From Apoda limacodes (Eukaryota; Arthropoda; Insecta; Lepidoptera; Limacodidae): 64,000 nucleotides of DNA. Every line of letters starts with the position of its first letter. Position 1 is the stretch's first letter. Positions 1-12,000 of this stretch are shown here, in pieces. The notes below the pieces were generated by a model. It made no database searches, was not told the DNA's origin, and saw nothing but the letters and a program-made list of their open reading frames with translations. Made by a program: the position numbers and the translations under genes. The stretch spans positions 5,027,001-5,091,000 of the forward strand of contig OX291547.1 in the NCBI GenBank assembly GCA_946406115.1, written 5' to 3'.

Positions 1-784
1 GAGATGTTACGAGGGTGTGGTTTTCTTCGGTTTTTCTGTGCCCTTTTGGGAAGGACACGTCTACGGTCTTTCTCTGCTACGGCTCGTCGGTGGTGACACG
101 TCCTTAATTAGGTCGACTCGGAAGTCAGCGGTGAACTATATTACAACACGCGCGGCGTCGCGGAGCGGACTTAGTTGTAACCTATAGGCGTCGGAACGGC
201 GCTGTACTCTCTTCGCCCCGACCGACCTCGGCCATCCGGATAGCGAGATTAGTCTCAACGACCTCCCTTAGTAGCCCCCATGTTTAGCCATGCTCCTTTG
301 TCTTTGATGACAACGGATTCTCATGACAACAAATCTAATGAAATCAAACTTAATTCAAATAGGTTACTAAGAACACTTTTGAATCGTCAATACAATGTAA
401 ACATTGTGATTTTTTGCCAAAAAGAGCTGGCAAGAAGTTCTATTAAAGTAATTTTACAATTCTTTGATAATTAGCTAAAGAGTATAAAATATGTTCCTAA
501 ACACTTAATAGGTAATAAAAAAATAAGTTAGTAAGCTACTAAAAACAAAGTCAACCATGTTGATTATTATTTTTTTTGTTTATATGTAGCATAGGGGGCG
601 CACCATGTGAAGCGTCAAATATCGTCAATCGAGAGAAGGAATTCAGATATTCAAGAGTATTCCGATATTTAATAGTACTAATGGCATTAGCGCCATCATA
701 ATTATATTTTTGTACAATTATATGTAAATACATACTTACATATACTTAGAACTATCCATACTATCCATGAATATAATATAATAA
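1..784. other. Window start: GC-richer block, then AT-rich DNA, no gene seen
   Basis: Positions 1-280 are clearly more GC- and CpG-rich than what follows, which often marks a retroelement 5' part in such genomes, but I recognise no protein on either strand. Positions 281-784 are AT-rich with only stray ORFs. Confidence 0.4.
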
Positions 785-948
785 TAAATATTATAAATGC
801 GGAAGTAAATCTGTACCGATCTAGATGAAATTTGGCATGCAGATAGTTTTGAGTTCCGGATAAGCTACTTGAAAACGTCAAGTATTATCCGTTTTTTTCC
901 CTATAATTGAGGAGTTGCCGTTGAAATCCTGCACCGATGACCGAATAC
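785..948 (+). repeat. Lep1-type Helitron fragment
   Basis: Begins with ATATTATAAATGCGGAAGTA and carries GATGAAATTTGGCATGCAGA and TACTTGAAAACGTCAAGT, the core shared with the copies at 28650, 33031, 45000 and 61132. It ends in CACCGATGACCGAATA where GC-rich DNA starts. Confidence 0.7.
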
Positions 949-1550
949 TATGAATACAAAGAAGTGCCTCCACAAGCGGCACCCGTTCACAAGTATGACA
1001 CATGAAACAGCCATCGCTTCGCTCAACCATGTTTTAGGGAACGTAACGACCCGACGCACATACAACTCATTCAAGGACGACGTTGACTTCGTGGACATTA
1101 CGGCGTCTGGGGACGAGGGTGCGGTCTCTGAGGGGGCAGGGGTCGGAGAGGTGGACGGGGTATCAGGTAACCGAGAAGGGGTCACCTCTGATACCGGAGT
1201 GGGGGGGTGAGTGGGTGCGGGAACCCGAAGATTGCAGCGACCTGGGCGCGGGCAGAGCTCGAGCGGGTGCACGAGTTTCAAAGGCGAACGCGGTGGGACG
1301 CGAATATGATGGCGGTGATGTCAGTTCCCAATGCCTTGAAAGTGCAGGCTTGGACCTGCTCTGAGCCAACTCGAATAAGAGCCTCGATGATGGCTCCTAG
1401 CTGGGGATAGGGACAGACTGCTGAGTAACTCGGCTATAACGAGGTGGCCGAGATGTTGATTGTGAGTACCTAGTGACTCCCCGTCATTGCTGACAGTCAG
1501 TCAAAGAACCAAGCGAGGGTCACCACTATGCCTAGTAGTTCCGCGACTAC
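949..1550. other. GC-rich tract of unknown origin
   Basis: About 500 bp rich in GGGG and CpG, open in several overlapping frames on both strands (for example 950-1210, 1083-1364 and 901-1281 minus). None looks like a known protein, and the overlap is what GC-rich DNA produces by chance. The abrupt change in base composition after the Helitron fragment suggests a retroelement piece. Confidence 0.4.
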
Positions 1551-1552
1551 GA

Positions 1553-1593
1553 AACACACACACACACACACACACCCACACAAAAACACACAG
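1553..1593. repeat. (CA)n microsatellite
   Basis: About 24 nt of uninterrupted ACACAC followed by an imperfect CACCCACACAAAAACACACA stretch. Confidence 0.9.
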
Positions 1594-2853
1594 TATCATA
1601 TTCGGTAAACTTCGCACAGTAGGCGGGTTAAAAAGCGCGAAAGTTCACCCACTGTGAGCCGAGAAGCGATTTTCCAGCCAGTAACACACAACTGAGCAGC
1701 GCTTAAAACTCAGGCATAGTTCCCAAGTATCACGGGCAATGAACCAAGCAATGGGACTCAGTAGTCAGCACTGAGGCAAAACACTAACACAGAAAAGCGC
1801 ACTAGCTGAGTCACCACACCACACCGAGCACAATGAGAGCACTTGATGCCCCAAAACACGACCGCACAGCACGAGAGTCGAATCGGGAATTGGTGCAACA
1901 TATACTATACAGGTTTAAACGGAAAGTCGACCTATATCCTTTAAGAGGATGAAGTTGCCATCATTTCTGACTGATTTGACTATGAAACACCGTACCCTAA
2001 ACTAAACCGTTCTTAAGTTACAGTACTTTGAAGTATTTTTAAAAAAAATGCGGTTTTTTTGTCTATTGTCCCCTTTTTTGTGTTTTGTCTCTCTAACTTA
2101 TTTAGTTTTCCTATTTTTGTGTAGTAGATTAGTTGCTTAATTATTCTGAACACTTAAATTGCAAGTACTTGTACCAACTGTGTCGTAGTAGACGATGAAC
2201 AGTATGAAAAAGAAGTAAATTCGCATTGCCCCACAATGCCCCTGCCTTAAAATATTAATGCCCTACCTTAAAAGTACCATAAACTAAGGTATAATATATA
2301 TAAATTGTTTTCCCGTACTATACATTAATACAATTTCGCTCTTGTTTTCCCGCGATCCCATCCAATTACCTTCTACCTTAATTACTCACGCTCACAAACA
2401 GGTAAAATAATGAAAGATAGAAAAATTACTTGCGCCGTACCCGTGCATGGAACCACCGCTGCCCTACCTAAGATTCAACTCTAGCTACAACCCTGGCCGC
2501 GCTGTATGCAGCAGCAACAGGTGTCCGATGTAGTTGGTGGTTTATCGTATAGTGTTTTTTGGCGCTTACCTGCACAAAACACGTATCCGTATTTACAAAA
2601 CTTTCTTATCAAGTCTTGAGTTCAGAATAATGTGTCTGCTGCTTTTAGCAAGGATGACAAAAAAAAAACTCTTTTATGCACTCGCTGTAAAGTTACCACA
2701 TCGTCTGTGTTTTAATTTCTAAAGAGAATTGGATCCTTGAAGAGAGGATCAGGCAGTTTTAGCTATGTCAGCTTGTTCCTCAACTGCTCCAAAAGATAGG
2801 AGATAACACTCTGATTCGCAACGTTACATTACGACAGCGATGCCCGGGCCCGG
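1594..2853. other. No recognisable feature
   Basis: AT-rich sequence with homopolymer runs. No exon-like reading with splice sites and no repeat shared with the rest of the window was recognised. Confidence 0.5.
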
Positions 2854-3455
2854 TTGCGGAGTGAGAGGCAAAAGATAGCAGAGAAAGAGTGTCACAGTCA
2901 TTACATCAGTAAAGTTGAAACTCGTATCTGTGAAAACAGTAAACAGTTCTGGTCTTATAATAAATCTAAGAATAAATCCCAGGACATTCCTCATAAAATG
3001 TTTTTAGGTGACATCAAAACTAGTGATGGAAACGGTATAACTGAACTATTTACTAAACACTTTAATTCTGTATTTAAACGAGATACAAGCTCCAATCATT
3101 TCATCAGATATAATCATGAACACATGGATCAAATATTTAGCTTAAGCTTTTTTTTTATTTTCAAAGACATTGTTCATAAATACCTCAAAAATATAGAACT
3201 GGTCCTGATGGAATTCCACCTTATTTCTTACAGCAATGTCATAAAAGCCTATCTCATCCGTTATACATACTGTTAAAAAGTCTTTGCAACAAGGGGAAAT
3301 GTCGGCTGTATAGAAGCAGACATTCGTTATACCTATCTTTAACGGTGGTGATAACCACAATATTGCAGATTATCGTCCTATTTCGAAAATATGTTCTATA
3401 CCTAAACTGTTTGAACAAATTATTACTGATAATATCTTTCCGGTTATAAGATCAA
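2854..3455 (+). pseudogene. Jockey-clade reverse transcriptase fragment, frameshifted
   Basis: The first frame (to about 3200) reads like the region just before the reverse transcriptase palm: a KQFWSYNKSKN helix, then SDGNGITELFTKHFNSVF. After a shift the frame gives DGIPPYFLQQCHKSLSHPL and, after another, PIFNGGDNHNIADYRPIS followed by KLFEQII. These are the canonical GPDGIP, PIFK.GD and NYRPIS blocks of non-LTR reverse transcriptases. The fragment ends near 3455, before the catalytic motifs. At least two frameshifts make it dead. Confidence 0.85.
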
Positions 3456-3469
3456 CGATTATATATTAT

Positions 3470-3565
3470 ATGAAATTTAGGGATTGCAATCCCGCAAAAC
3501 CCGCTGCTTTTATTAACCTGCTGGATCCCGCACCTTTAAAACGCGGATCCGCGGATCCCGCAAAT
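3470..3565. repeat. GGATCC-rich palindromic repeat
   Basis: Contains GGGATTGCAATCCC and ACGCGGATCCGCGGATCCCGC, two overlapping palindromic stretches within about 90 bp, next to the broken reverse transcriptase. Probably the end of an interspersed element. Confidence 0.5.
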
Positions 3566-5526
3566 GAAAAATTCGGCACTTAAACATTTGCGTAAATCAT
3601 GAGTAGCACGAGTGCGACGTTTCAGTTGTTCATAAATGGCACTGCGCTGCGTCTGCGCACGTCTTTCTGTAGGTGACAAGTGTTTTGATTTCGTATTCAC
3701 CGTCTGGCGTTTAATATAGCGATACTGATACAATAAATACCATTTGATTCTTAAGGGGATACGATTCGCGGCGCGTCGCAGCAGACTTCATACAAACGAC
3801 TATCTCATTTGTTTTTGACATTTGTGATCTGTGAACATTTCGTAGTCATAATCCCAAGCCGAATATATATGTCTGTAGTTTTCTAAAATTTTGTAAAAAT
3901 TTTACTAATAAGAAATCTTTTTTTAAACTATTTGTATAAAAAACTTGAATCCTGTATAACTTTTGAACTATAAAATTTAAGAGAAAACTCACACAGTGCA
4001 GACCTACATATTGATGACTAAAACATGTCTTCACAATTTCGTGGTGTTTTATCAGCAAGTGTCAAAATAATGAAAAATTCGTTTGTATGAAGCTTAGCGT
4101 TGCCGTTTGAGAACTTTAGTTGCCATTTTGTCAACTTTTAACCCCTCTTGACAACCGCTTGGCTACCCGAATGTTAACCGATTTTAAACGACTGAAGTGG
4201 TAAACAAGAAGACAGCCTGCCTAATGTTAAGCCGCGGTTTTCCTTATGAACACTAAAAAAAAGTTTTAAACCGTGATTAGCGGGTAAAAAAAAAACTATA
4301 GTTTTCTAATCAGCCCATTGCACCATTGATTTTTCCATTAAATAGAGCAGCAAAATCTGTTGAAAAGCACGTTCCACATCCATACAAACAGTATTCACAT
4401 CAATTCACGTTCACGTGATAGCGAGAAGTGTACTACCATTTCGAATCTTGTCCCTCATATGCATTTGATATTCTAGATTAATCTCAGTTTACATTAATTT
4501 GATGAACAGTTGGGACTTCACTTTGTCAGTCTAAGGCGAGAATCGCTTGCAGCTTCGCGCGTCGGTACTTACGAAGTGTTTCTCTGGAGTGTTTATGACA
4601 GACGCTCACGGTCAACGATATTTACCAGAGCAGTGTTTTCGGTATCGGATGATTATGCTTTAAACAAAGGGTATACAAATACTGTGTTACATATGTGTAA
4701 TGCAAAGCTGCAATGTAGGTAATTCATAATCATTATGATTTACTCAAAGGTGAAAGAAGTTGGTCAAATTAAGTAATGCGCAATGCGCATAAATAAAACA
4801 GCAATAAATAAAAACATGATATAAAAATATAATATAAATTACCTTGTCTTATACAATCTCATGATAAAATCTCTAACAAACAGTAGAAATGTTTAATATC
4901 TTGGCAGATACTATTAAGGAATGTTTATATTTAACATTTATCTACCATAACCACACACAAAAATAAAATATTTAATATACATTTTTTTTTCTTTAGTAAT
5001 AAACTTTTACATCACAGGCCGTAAAAGTTTTATAAAAAACTATATAATGATCCCACACTTCCCTTAAATAATATAAGTAACAGCCAGTACTCAAAAAAAA
5101 AAATCAGTCATTAAAATTATTTTAACCCAATACCACAGATATACCTACATAAATAAATTGTATACCTTATCAGCTATATTTTAGGGATATGTGTCATGTA
5201 GATACATAAAAAGGCAAGAAAATTCCGATATTTTTTTTCACTAAGCCTCCTGAATTTAGATAGATTTTTATTAAGCGTTTTTATTTTTCATGTCTAATAT
5301 TTACAATTAATTGATTATTTTGATGAAAGATTAAAAACCATCTGTCATCAAATTCCCCAGAAAACTGACCGGAATAAGTGTTTTGGAGTGCAGTTGTAAG
5401 TTCACCTCTGAATATGGCAATATTACAATTTTTTAATAGTCAAGGTTAAACAACTATATAGTCATTGTTGCATTACCGATAAAAAAAATAGATAAAGCAC
5501 TCCCTGAAAAATCGCTAATATACTGA
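3566..5526. other. No recognisable feature (downstream of ACOX)
   Basis: AT-rich sequence between the retroelement remnant and the ACOX 3' end. The ORFs at 3846-4058 and 4510-4722 have no recognisable product and no family-like composition. Confidence 0.5.
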
Positions 5527-5532
5527 TTTATT
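5527..5532 (-). terminator. Candidate poly(A) signal of ACOX
   Basis: AATAAA on the minus strand about 400 nt past the stop codon. It is the nearest canonical hexamer I noticed, but such motifs are common in AT-rich DNA. Confidence 0.35.
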
Positions 5533-5934
5533 TACCTACTCTCTAATAGCGCACCAGTATACAGAGTGACAGGGGTCTGGTTAACCCTTAATTAGGCGCT
5601 TGGGGCCAACTCAATTTCAAATTGAATAAATATCAAACTCCAATAAGAGCGCGTGGTGTCTTAACTTCCCTGCCAATAATATCTAGACATGTGGACAAAA
5701 CAGTATAATATAATGCATTTTTCTAAAAAAATTTAGAGTTAAAATTTGAGTTTACAAGTAACCTAGAGTAGGGTAACAAAAATACTGCTGGAAAAATTCT
5801 TCATATTTGAAATTGTGTCTAGGATATGGAAAAAATATTTGAAATGATGCTGGTCTAATTTCTATTGGCTATAAAACTATTGCTTTCATATATGCAAGTG
5901 TTAATTTTTTCTTATCAGCTTAGACTACTATAGA

Positions 5935-6078
5935 TCACAGTTTCCCTTGCATGAAGGGTTTAAGGTACTTGTGAAAACTCTCGTTCACTGGCTCCGCGTT
6001 CAGAGGGCTCTTTAACGCCTCCTCCATTAATCGCTCGTAAACACGTCCATCGTACGAGCCCAGAGCCGAATGTAGAAT
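5935..6078 (-). CDS. ACOX1: ACOX exon 13 (stop; C-terminal GKL)
   Basis: Codes residues 624-670 then [20 protein letters not shown] and a tail ending [20 protein letters not shown] matches the conserved SVLGRYDGNVYE of ACOX1. The last three residues, GKL, occupy the place of the SKL peroxisomal signal. Acceptor GTTGCAG. Confidence 0.95.
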   Translation of the reverse strand: MLHSALGSYDGRVYERLMEEALKSPLNAEPVNESFHKYLKPFMQGKL

Positions 6079-9000
6079 CTGCAACAGGAATTTGTTATAT
6101 GTTGTTAAATTTCAATTGAAATTTCATTTCAACAGATAACTGAGTGGGGTCTCATTTCATATTTCCTCCACTTTACATATGGCTTGCTTGGCGTAGACAG
6201 ATTTATTTTACTTTGAATTGTGCATTATGCATTTTTCGCAAGACGTTACTCACTTAAGTAGTTGCTTAACTATGTTAACATTTAGAAATTAATTTCTTTT
6301 TTCTAAAATACAGTCTTTTTACAAAGTCAAAATTAATCAATTCAATTTTTTTTTCAAAACCCCTTTGAATCGTGAATTTTTTTATATGCTGTTCTCATAT
6401 TGTAAATGCGAAAGTAACTCTGACTATAGCATTCTCACAGCTAACCAATAGAGTTGAACCAATATGAGATAAAATGTAGCAGGGTTATTCCACATAAATT
6501 GGAAGGAAGACCTAATTAGAAATAATAAAAATTGTAACCTCGTCCCGTATGTCGAAAGAGTCGACGAGCCCCACAGCGTTGGGCCGAAGCTCAATAAGTA
6601 GATCCTCGTACCAGTTCTGCAGTTGCTCGATGTCCCGTTCAGATATTGATGTGAACTGTAACACATATTTTGAGTTCATAGATCTACAACTACTAGAAGC
6701 TTATGCACTACTACTAAATTATCTTTGCTACAAAATAAAATTATTTGTTCTTTTAATATTGTTTTATAGTTCTGAAAAAAAAAAATTAGTAAAGTATGTT
6801 CTGACTGTAGTTTTAGTTTAGTTTTTTAATATTTTTTGTGATAACAAAGTACTTAGAATACTATAAGTAGAATACCTCTGACAAAAAAAAATGTGTTGAC
6901 GCAGTGAGGTGGTGGAAGAGGACTGCCTTAGATATTTCATACAAACCCAAGTGAACCTAACCATGGTGGACGTTTAGATTGTCACTGGTTGATGGGATTT
7001 ATTACACATTTAACACGTTTTTGACAGTTATTTTGTTTAATTTTTATAAAAGGTGCGTTCTATTGACAGCATTGAGAGCTACGACACCGCATAGGCATTG
7101 AAATAGTTCTGTTCAACAAATGTAAACAAACAATATGACTGTTCACTATTTGACAGCGCCTCTACCTCCTGAGCATGTGCAGCCAATACGTTGAATACGG
7201 TGAAGTGTCGTCATGTCATCAACAGAACGATCGAATGTGCGCATAGACAGCATTGAGCGCATTCAATGCGTATCCGGCTTGTCAACAAAACGCCACTAAT
7301 ATAAAGACAACATAACATTTAAAATTTTGTTAACAGTCCCCAGTATGTAAGACAATAGATACCTTGACTCTTTGTGAGTTTCTTCATAGTAAATATACTT
7401 TAGTTATTCAATTTAAATCTTTTAATTTTAAGTTTTATTCAATTTCGACTATATTATTTTTTAAATAACCTCTTAAGATCAAGCTTAGAATAAATATAAG
7501 ATGTATGTCATGGTACTCTATGCTGTCAAACCCAAATAAGAAGAGGATACAAAGAGTCCAAAACATAGTGTTGCAGGACACATAACAGGAGCTGGCTGTT
7601 AAGTCAGAAATTCTACGATAGCGGGGGATATCAAAGTGTCTACAGTAGCGATGTTCAAACAGCAATTAGCAAAGAGAGTATTCGACTGTACCGACAACGG
7701 ACCAATCAAATCTATTAGGGGGTTAGCCCGGCACGGCAAAGGGAAATATTATATCTGAAAGATGAACTAAACTTAATTTAATATTCGTCCAAAACTAAAG
7801 TGTGTATTATACATTTTCTCCTCGATCACCATTTCAAAAAAGATTAAAATTGCCAAAAATATTGTCAAAAGACCTGATCTACTTTAACGGAGCTATGAAG
7901 AAAAAGCTGCAAAACCCACATCTGCAATGCTTGATCAAATCGAAAGAACCTCAAAAGACGACCACATAAGTAATTCTCAGGCGTAATATTGAGTATTAAT
8001 GCCTTATAATTTATGTATTTATAATATGAAAGTGTAAAATGCGTCTCATTTGACGCCAAAAGAGTTAAAAAACTATTTTTTATTAGTAATTTTTATATTA
8101 AAAAAAAATAAAAATATACTCACCCTAAGTAGGTCGCCGACACGTTGTAGTGCCCAGTACACGACGTACAGGTCTACTAGTTGCATTAACACCTTGCGCA
8201 ATTCAGGAGACATAGCCTTAGTTTGTTCTTCGGTTTCTCTGAAGAATGTTAACAGGAGTATCGCTCGACAATGCGCCTAAAAAATGTACAGAAAAAAACA
8301 GAAATACATAAAAATTTTCAAGGTTTTTGCAAATATTTTTCACTAAAAGTAAAAAAACCAGACACCAATTTTTTTGGTCACAAGGTATAGAAAGGAAACT
8401 ACACACAACAGACAATACTAAGCACGCTAAACACTTTCTCCGGACGCACACGTCGCTTACATGTGAGCTGAAGGGGTCTCAAAGGAATTTTAGAAGGTGG
8501 AGTTAGTCAGGACTGTCGCACGACTGTAAAATGTGACGGCTGGCACTTCAAATCGAGTGAATCACGTGTGGGCATTTATTTTATGTCCCAAATTAAAAGT
8601 AGCACTCAATAAGCGGTTTTAATCTATCAGCAAAGTTAAACTAACACTTTACGTGTGTCAAACGACCTTATTAACCTTGATAATGAGAATCGTACAGTCA
8701 GGCTGACGTAACCTCGAAGACTCTACTAATAACTTTTGTCAGTTTATTTATTAAATCAACCGCTACCAAGCTATTTGCTGTCAATAGTAACCTCGGAAGC
8801 CGACGCCAGTTGTACAGAACACATGTTCCACGCATCTTCGTACATCAAACCGGCCTTCTGTCGTTTCTCTATGTTCGACACACATAGTGAAATTTTACTG
8901 AAAAAGAAAACATATAATTTATCATATTTTCTGAATTATGAGTGTTACCAGTAAACCGCTATACAAAGCCCCAAAAAAATTAATTATAATAAAAAATAAA

Positions 9001-12000
9001 TAATAATATTTTCTTTTTAAAACTGTATTTTGTTTGCCACAAGTCTTCTTCGAAACCTGTTTATTTTTTAAAGTTGTTACTGTTTTAGTATTACTGCTAA
9101 ATCAGCATATTATTAAAGTAGAAATTGAAGTGTTTTCTGTTGAACAAAATTTACCACACACTAACACAAATTTGAGATATTTTGATGTTAAATTACCCGT
9201 AAATGGCAATAATTCTTGTAATTCTATTTTATTACCGCATTAAGGGTATATAGTATTTCTTTTCTACGTATTTTATGTTTACAAATTTCGTCTCATAGAG
9301 GGACTCTAAATATAACCGTTTCCATAGCGGAGCGACTCTGATATTGAGCCTAACAGTTGTTAACTATACAAGTGCTACATACAAATTAGACTCTATATAT
9401 ATATTTTTAGGGTTCCGTCCGTATCTCAAGAAAAAAGGAACCCTTATAGGATCACTTTGTTTTCCGTCTGTCTGTCAAGCCCCTTTTTCTCAGGAACGCG
9501 TGAAGGAATCAAGCATAAAATTTACCTGAAGCTGTAAAAAATCAAACATCTGAGTCAACGCAATAAAAAATACAGCCAGTTTTGTCGCATATTTCGCAAA
9601 TCATTTGGGGTACCTATGGATTACTTCCCGTTGACTTCATCATGAAATTTGGCAAGAAGCAAAATGTTTCATCACAAATTAATGTAGGAAAAAATCCAAA
9701 AACTGATCATAAACCTGTGAGACCTAATGTTATGATGGAAGAACTATTTACATGGAACAAGTTTGGACGGAACCATCGGTGCGCAAGCCAGACTCGAACT
9801 TGGTCGTTTTTTTTTTACTTAGCACGCCTGCTATTCCAAGTAAATATTTCTCATGAAATCGGCAGGGGATTGAATCTTACACCTTTGAACATAAATGGTC
9901 ACCGACTGTGTGGTTCTAGAGCCAGTAAGTCCCGTGCAGGCTAAGGATTAAATTCACTGTAGAAGTTTTACCTAGGGTCGGCAACTCACGAATAAAAGCG
10001 TCCCTAGGCTAGCGGACCGTAATCTTGTTTGCCACCTTGGTGACATAAAAAGCGTGACATCTTTTAATGGACCTCATTTACACAAGACCACGAGACTCGC
10101 GTGTTGGCAAAAAACCAAGGACATGATGCCACAGATATAATGCGACAGACTAATAAATTAGTGGGTATGGATTTATGACTATTTTTTATGTATATAATAT
10201 GGAAATATTTAAAATCATAATAAAATTATTATATAAATTATCAACACATTTTATTCGACTCCAATATTTATTATGAGATAGATTTATAGAAATATGGGTC
10301 TGGATTAGATTTACGTACCAAGCAGAGACTCGTTGGAGACCGCTTATGATTCCTTCAATGGTGTTCTCCCAGGGTGGGAAGCGACGACCCGAGCCCACTT
10401 TGCCAAGATATTCCACCGTAGGGGTCAGAGAGTTGCCGCTTTGTGCTTGTTGCCACGCCTTCACCAGATACCTGCGCGATTTTAAAATATAAGTATGTTA
10501 GACAAAATATTATAAACAAAAAAATATTTTAACATTGGGAATCTAGGAATTTATCAAGAAAAAAAAACTAGGTCTTCTAAATCTTAGAAAAGGCTGGTAT
10601 ATTAAATAAAGGCTTACTTAAACACTAGAATTAAACCTTCTTGCGAGTTCTTAATTGCTAATGCACAGCAAATAGTGTAAGTGTGAATAACCCAGCGGTT
10701 TTAAATTTAAATACTATAGAAATGCATTTAGATCCTTTTTCTGGCGCCATTAGTGTCCAGGGAAAACGTTCGGTAAGGCGTATTTCCGAACTCTTTAACT
10801 ATAAAACTCTGAACACAAATCGACTAACCTGGCAGTTTGGAGGTGCAACACGGTATTTTCGCCTTCGTAAGTGCAGGCGGCAGTCACCAAACCGTACATA
10901 GTGGGCAAACTGGATGACAGCATGTACCCGTGTCCACCGCACGAGAGTCTACATCTCTCGACGCATTCCGCCGCGTCCGCCGTGCTCACGGCCTTCAGGC
11001 AGCAAGCTAATGCGTGCAACTGAAACAACAGTAGTTTATATAACAATAGTGATACAAAAGGACCCAGTAGCATTCCTTGAAGATAAGCACCTTGGGGCGT
11101 GGTCATTCATAAGGAGGGTGATACATACCATGATTTGGAGGGCACGGTTAACGGTCGGTATATAACAGCAGTCGTTAAATTCAGTCAGAGGCCTTGTTAT
11201 TAAGGCCACTAGCTTGAAACCGTACATCGATCCGCTATAGGTCAGTGTGGTGAGCCAAGGCTTAAGCCTCCTTTCCTCAAGGTAAGGCCTGTGGCTTTGC
11301 AGTGAGTGCATACAATGGCTAAAAAGGAAATGACGCTGGACACTCATAGCATTGATTGGGGAAAAGAAGCCAAATAAATTAATTTTCGCAATTACCGTGC
11401 GGACTTTGGAACCCTTTCCCATTCAGCGCAGGGCCTTAAGCGGCCCCTTATATTGATCCATCCCTGACCCCTTAGCAAAGTGTATTTGTAAGTGAAAGTG
11501 TATTCTACTCGACTAAATAGACACGGCACGGCTTATTTAGTAAGGTTACGTATAAAATACGTATCCTGTATTTAGTCGAGTAATAAAGTTTCTATGATCG
11601 CTACCGTCGAAATACCCACATGTCTAGGGTGTCAGAACTGCACTGACCTCAGGCAATCGCTCCAAGTCACCGGCGTCCAGTTCTGCGGTCACGTTATTGT
11701 ACATATTCCAGATCCATTCAGCGTTGATTCTGAGCGCGTGCACCGACGCTATATTGATGAACAACTTGTGCTGTTGAGTCAAGTAGTCCAATATCTGAGG
11801 TTCCGGTTCACTGCAAATAAATTAATAACATAGGAATCTTTTTGTTCATACATAATTATAAAAAAAAAAATGTTACTAGTTACGGGAGCACTATCGATTA
11901 GCCATACTAATCGTATTCACGCCGCACTGTATTTTGTGTCTAGTAAAAGGGACAAGCACACTTATAATTGCCGTGAGATCTGTATGTCAGTGTGCGTACG

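Noticed and set aside
901..1410. Overlapping ORFs on both strands
   Set aside because: Open in four frames at once because of high GC content; low-complexity Gly/Arg/Pro translations with no family-like motif.
3846..4058. ORFs at 3846-4058 (minus) and 4510-4722 (plus) as short genes
   Set aside because: AT-rich chance ORFs without motif, splice sites or poly(A) context.
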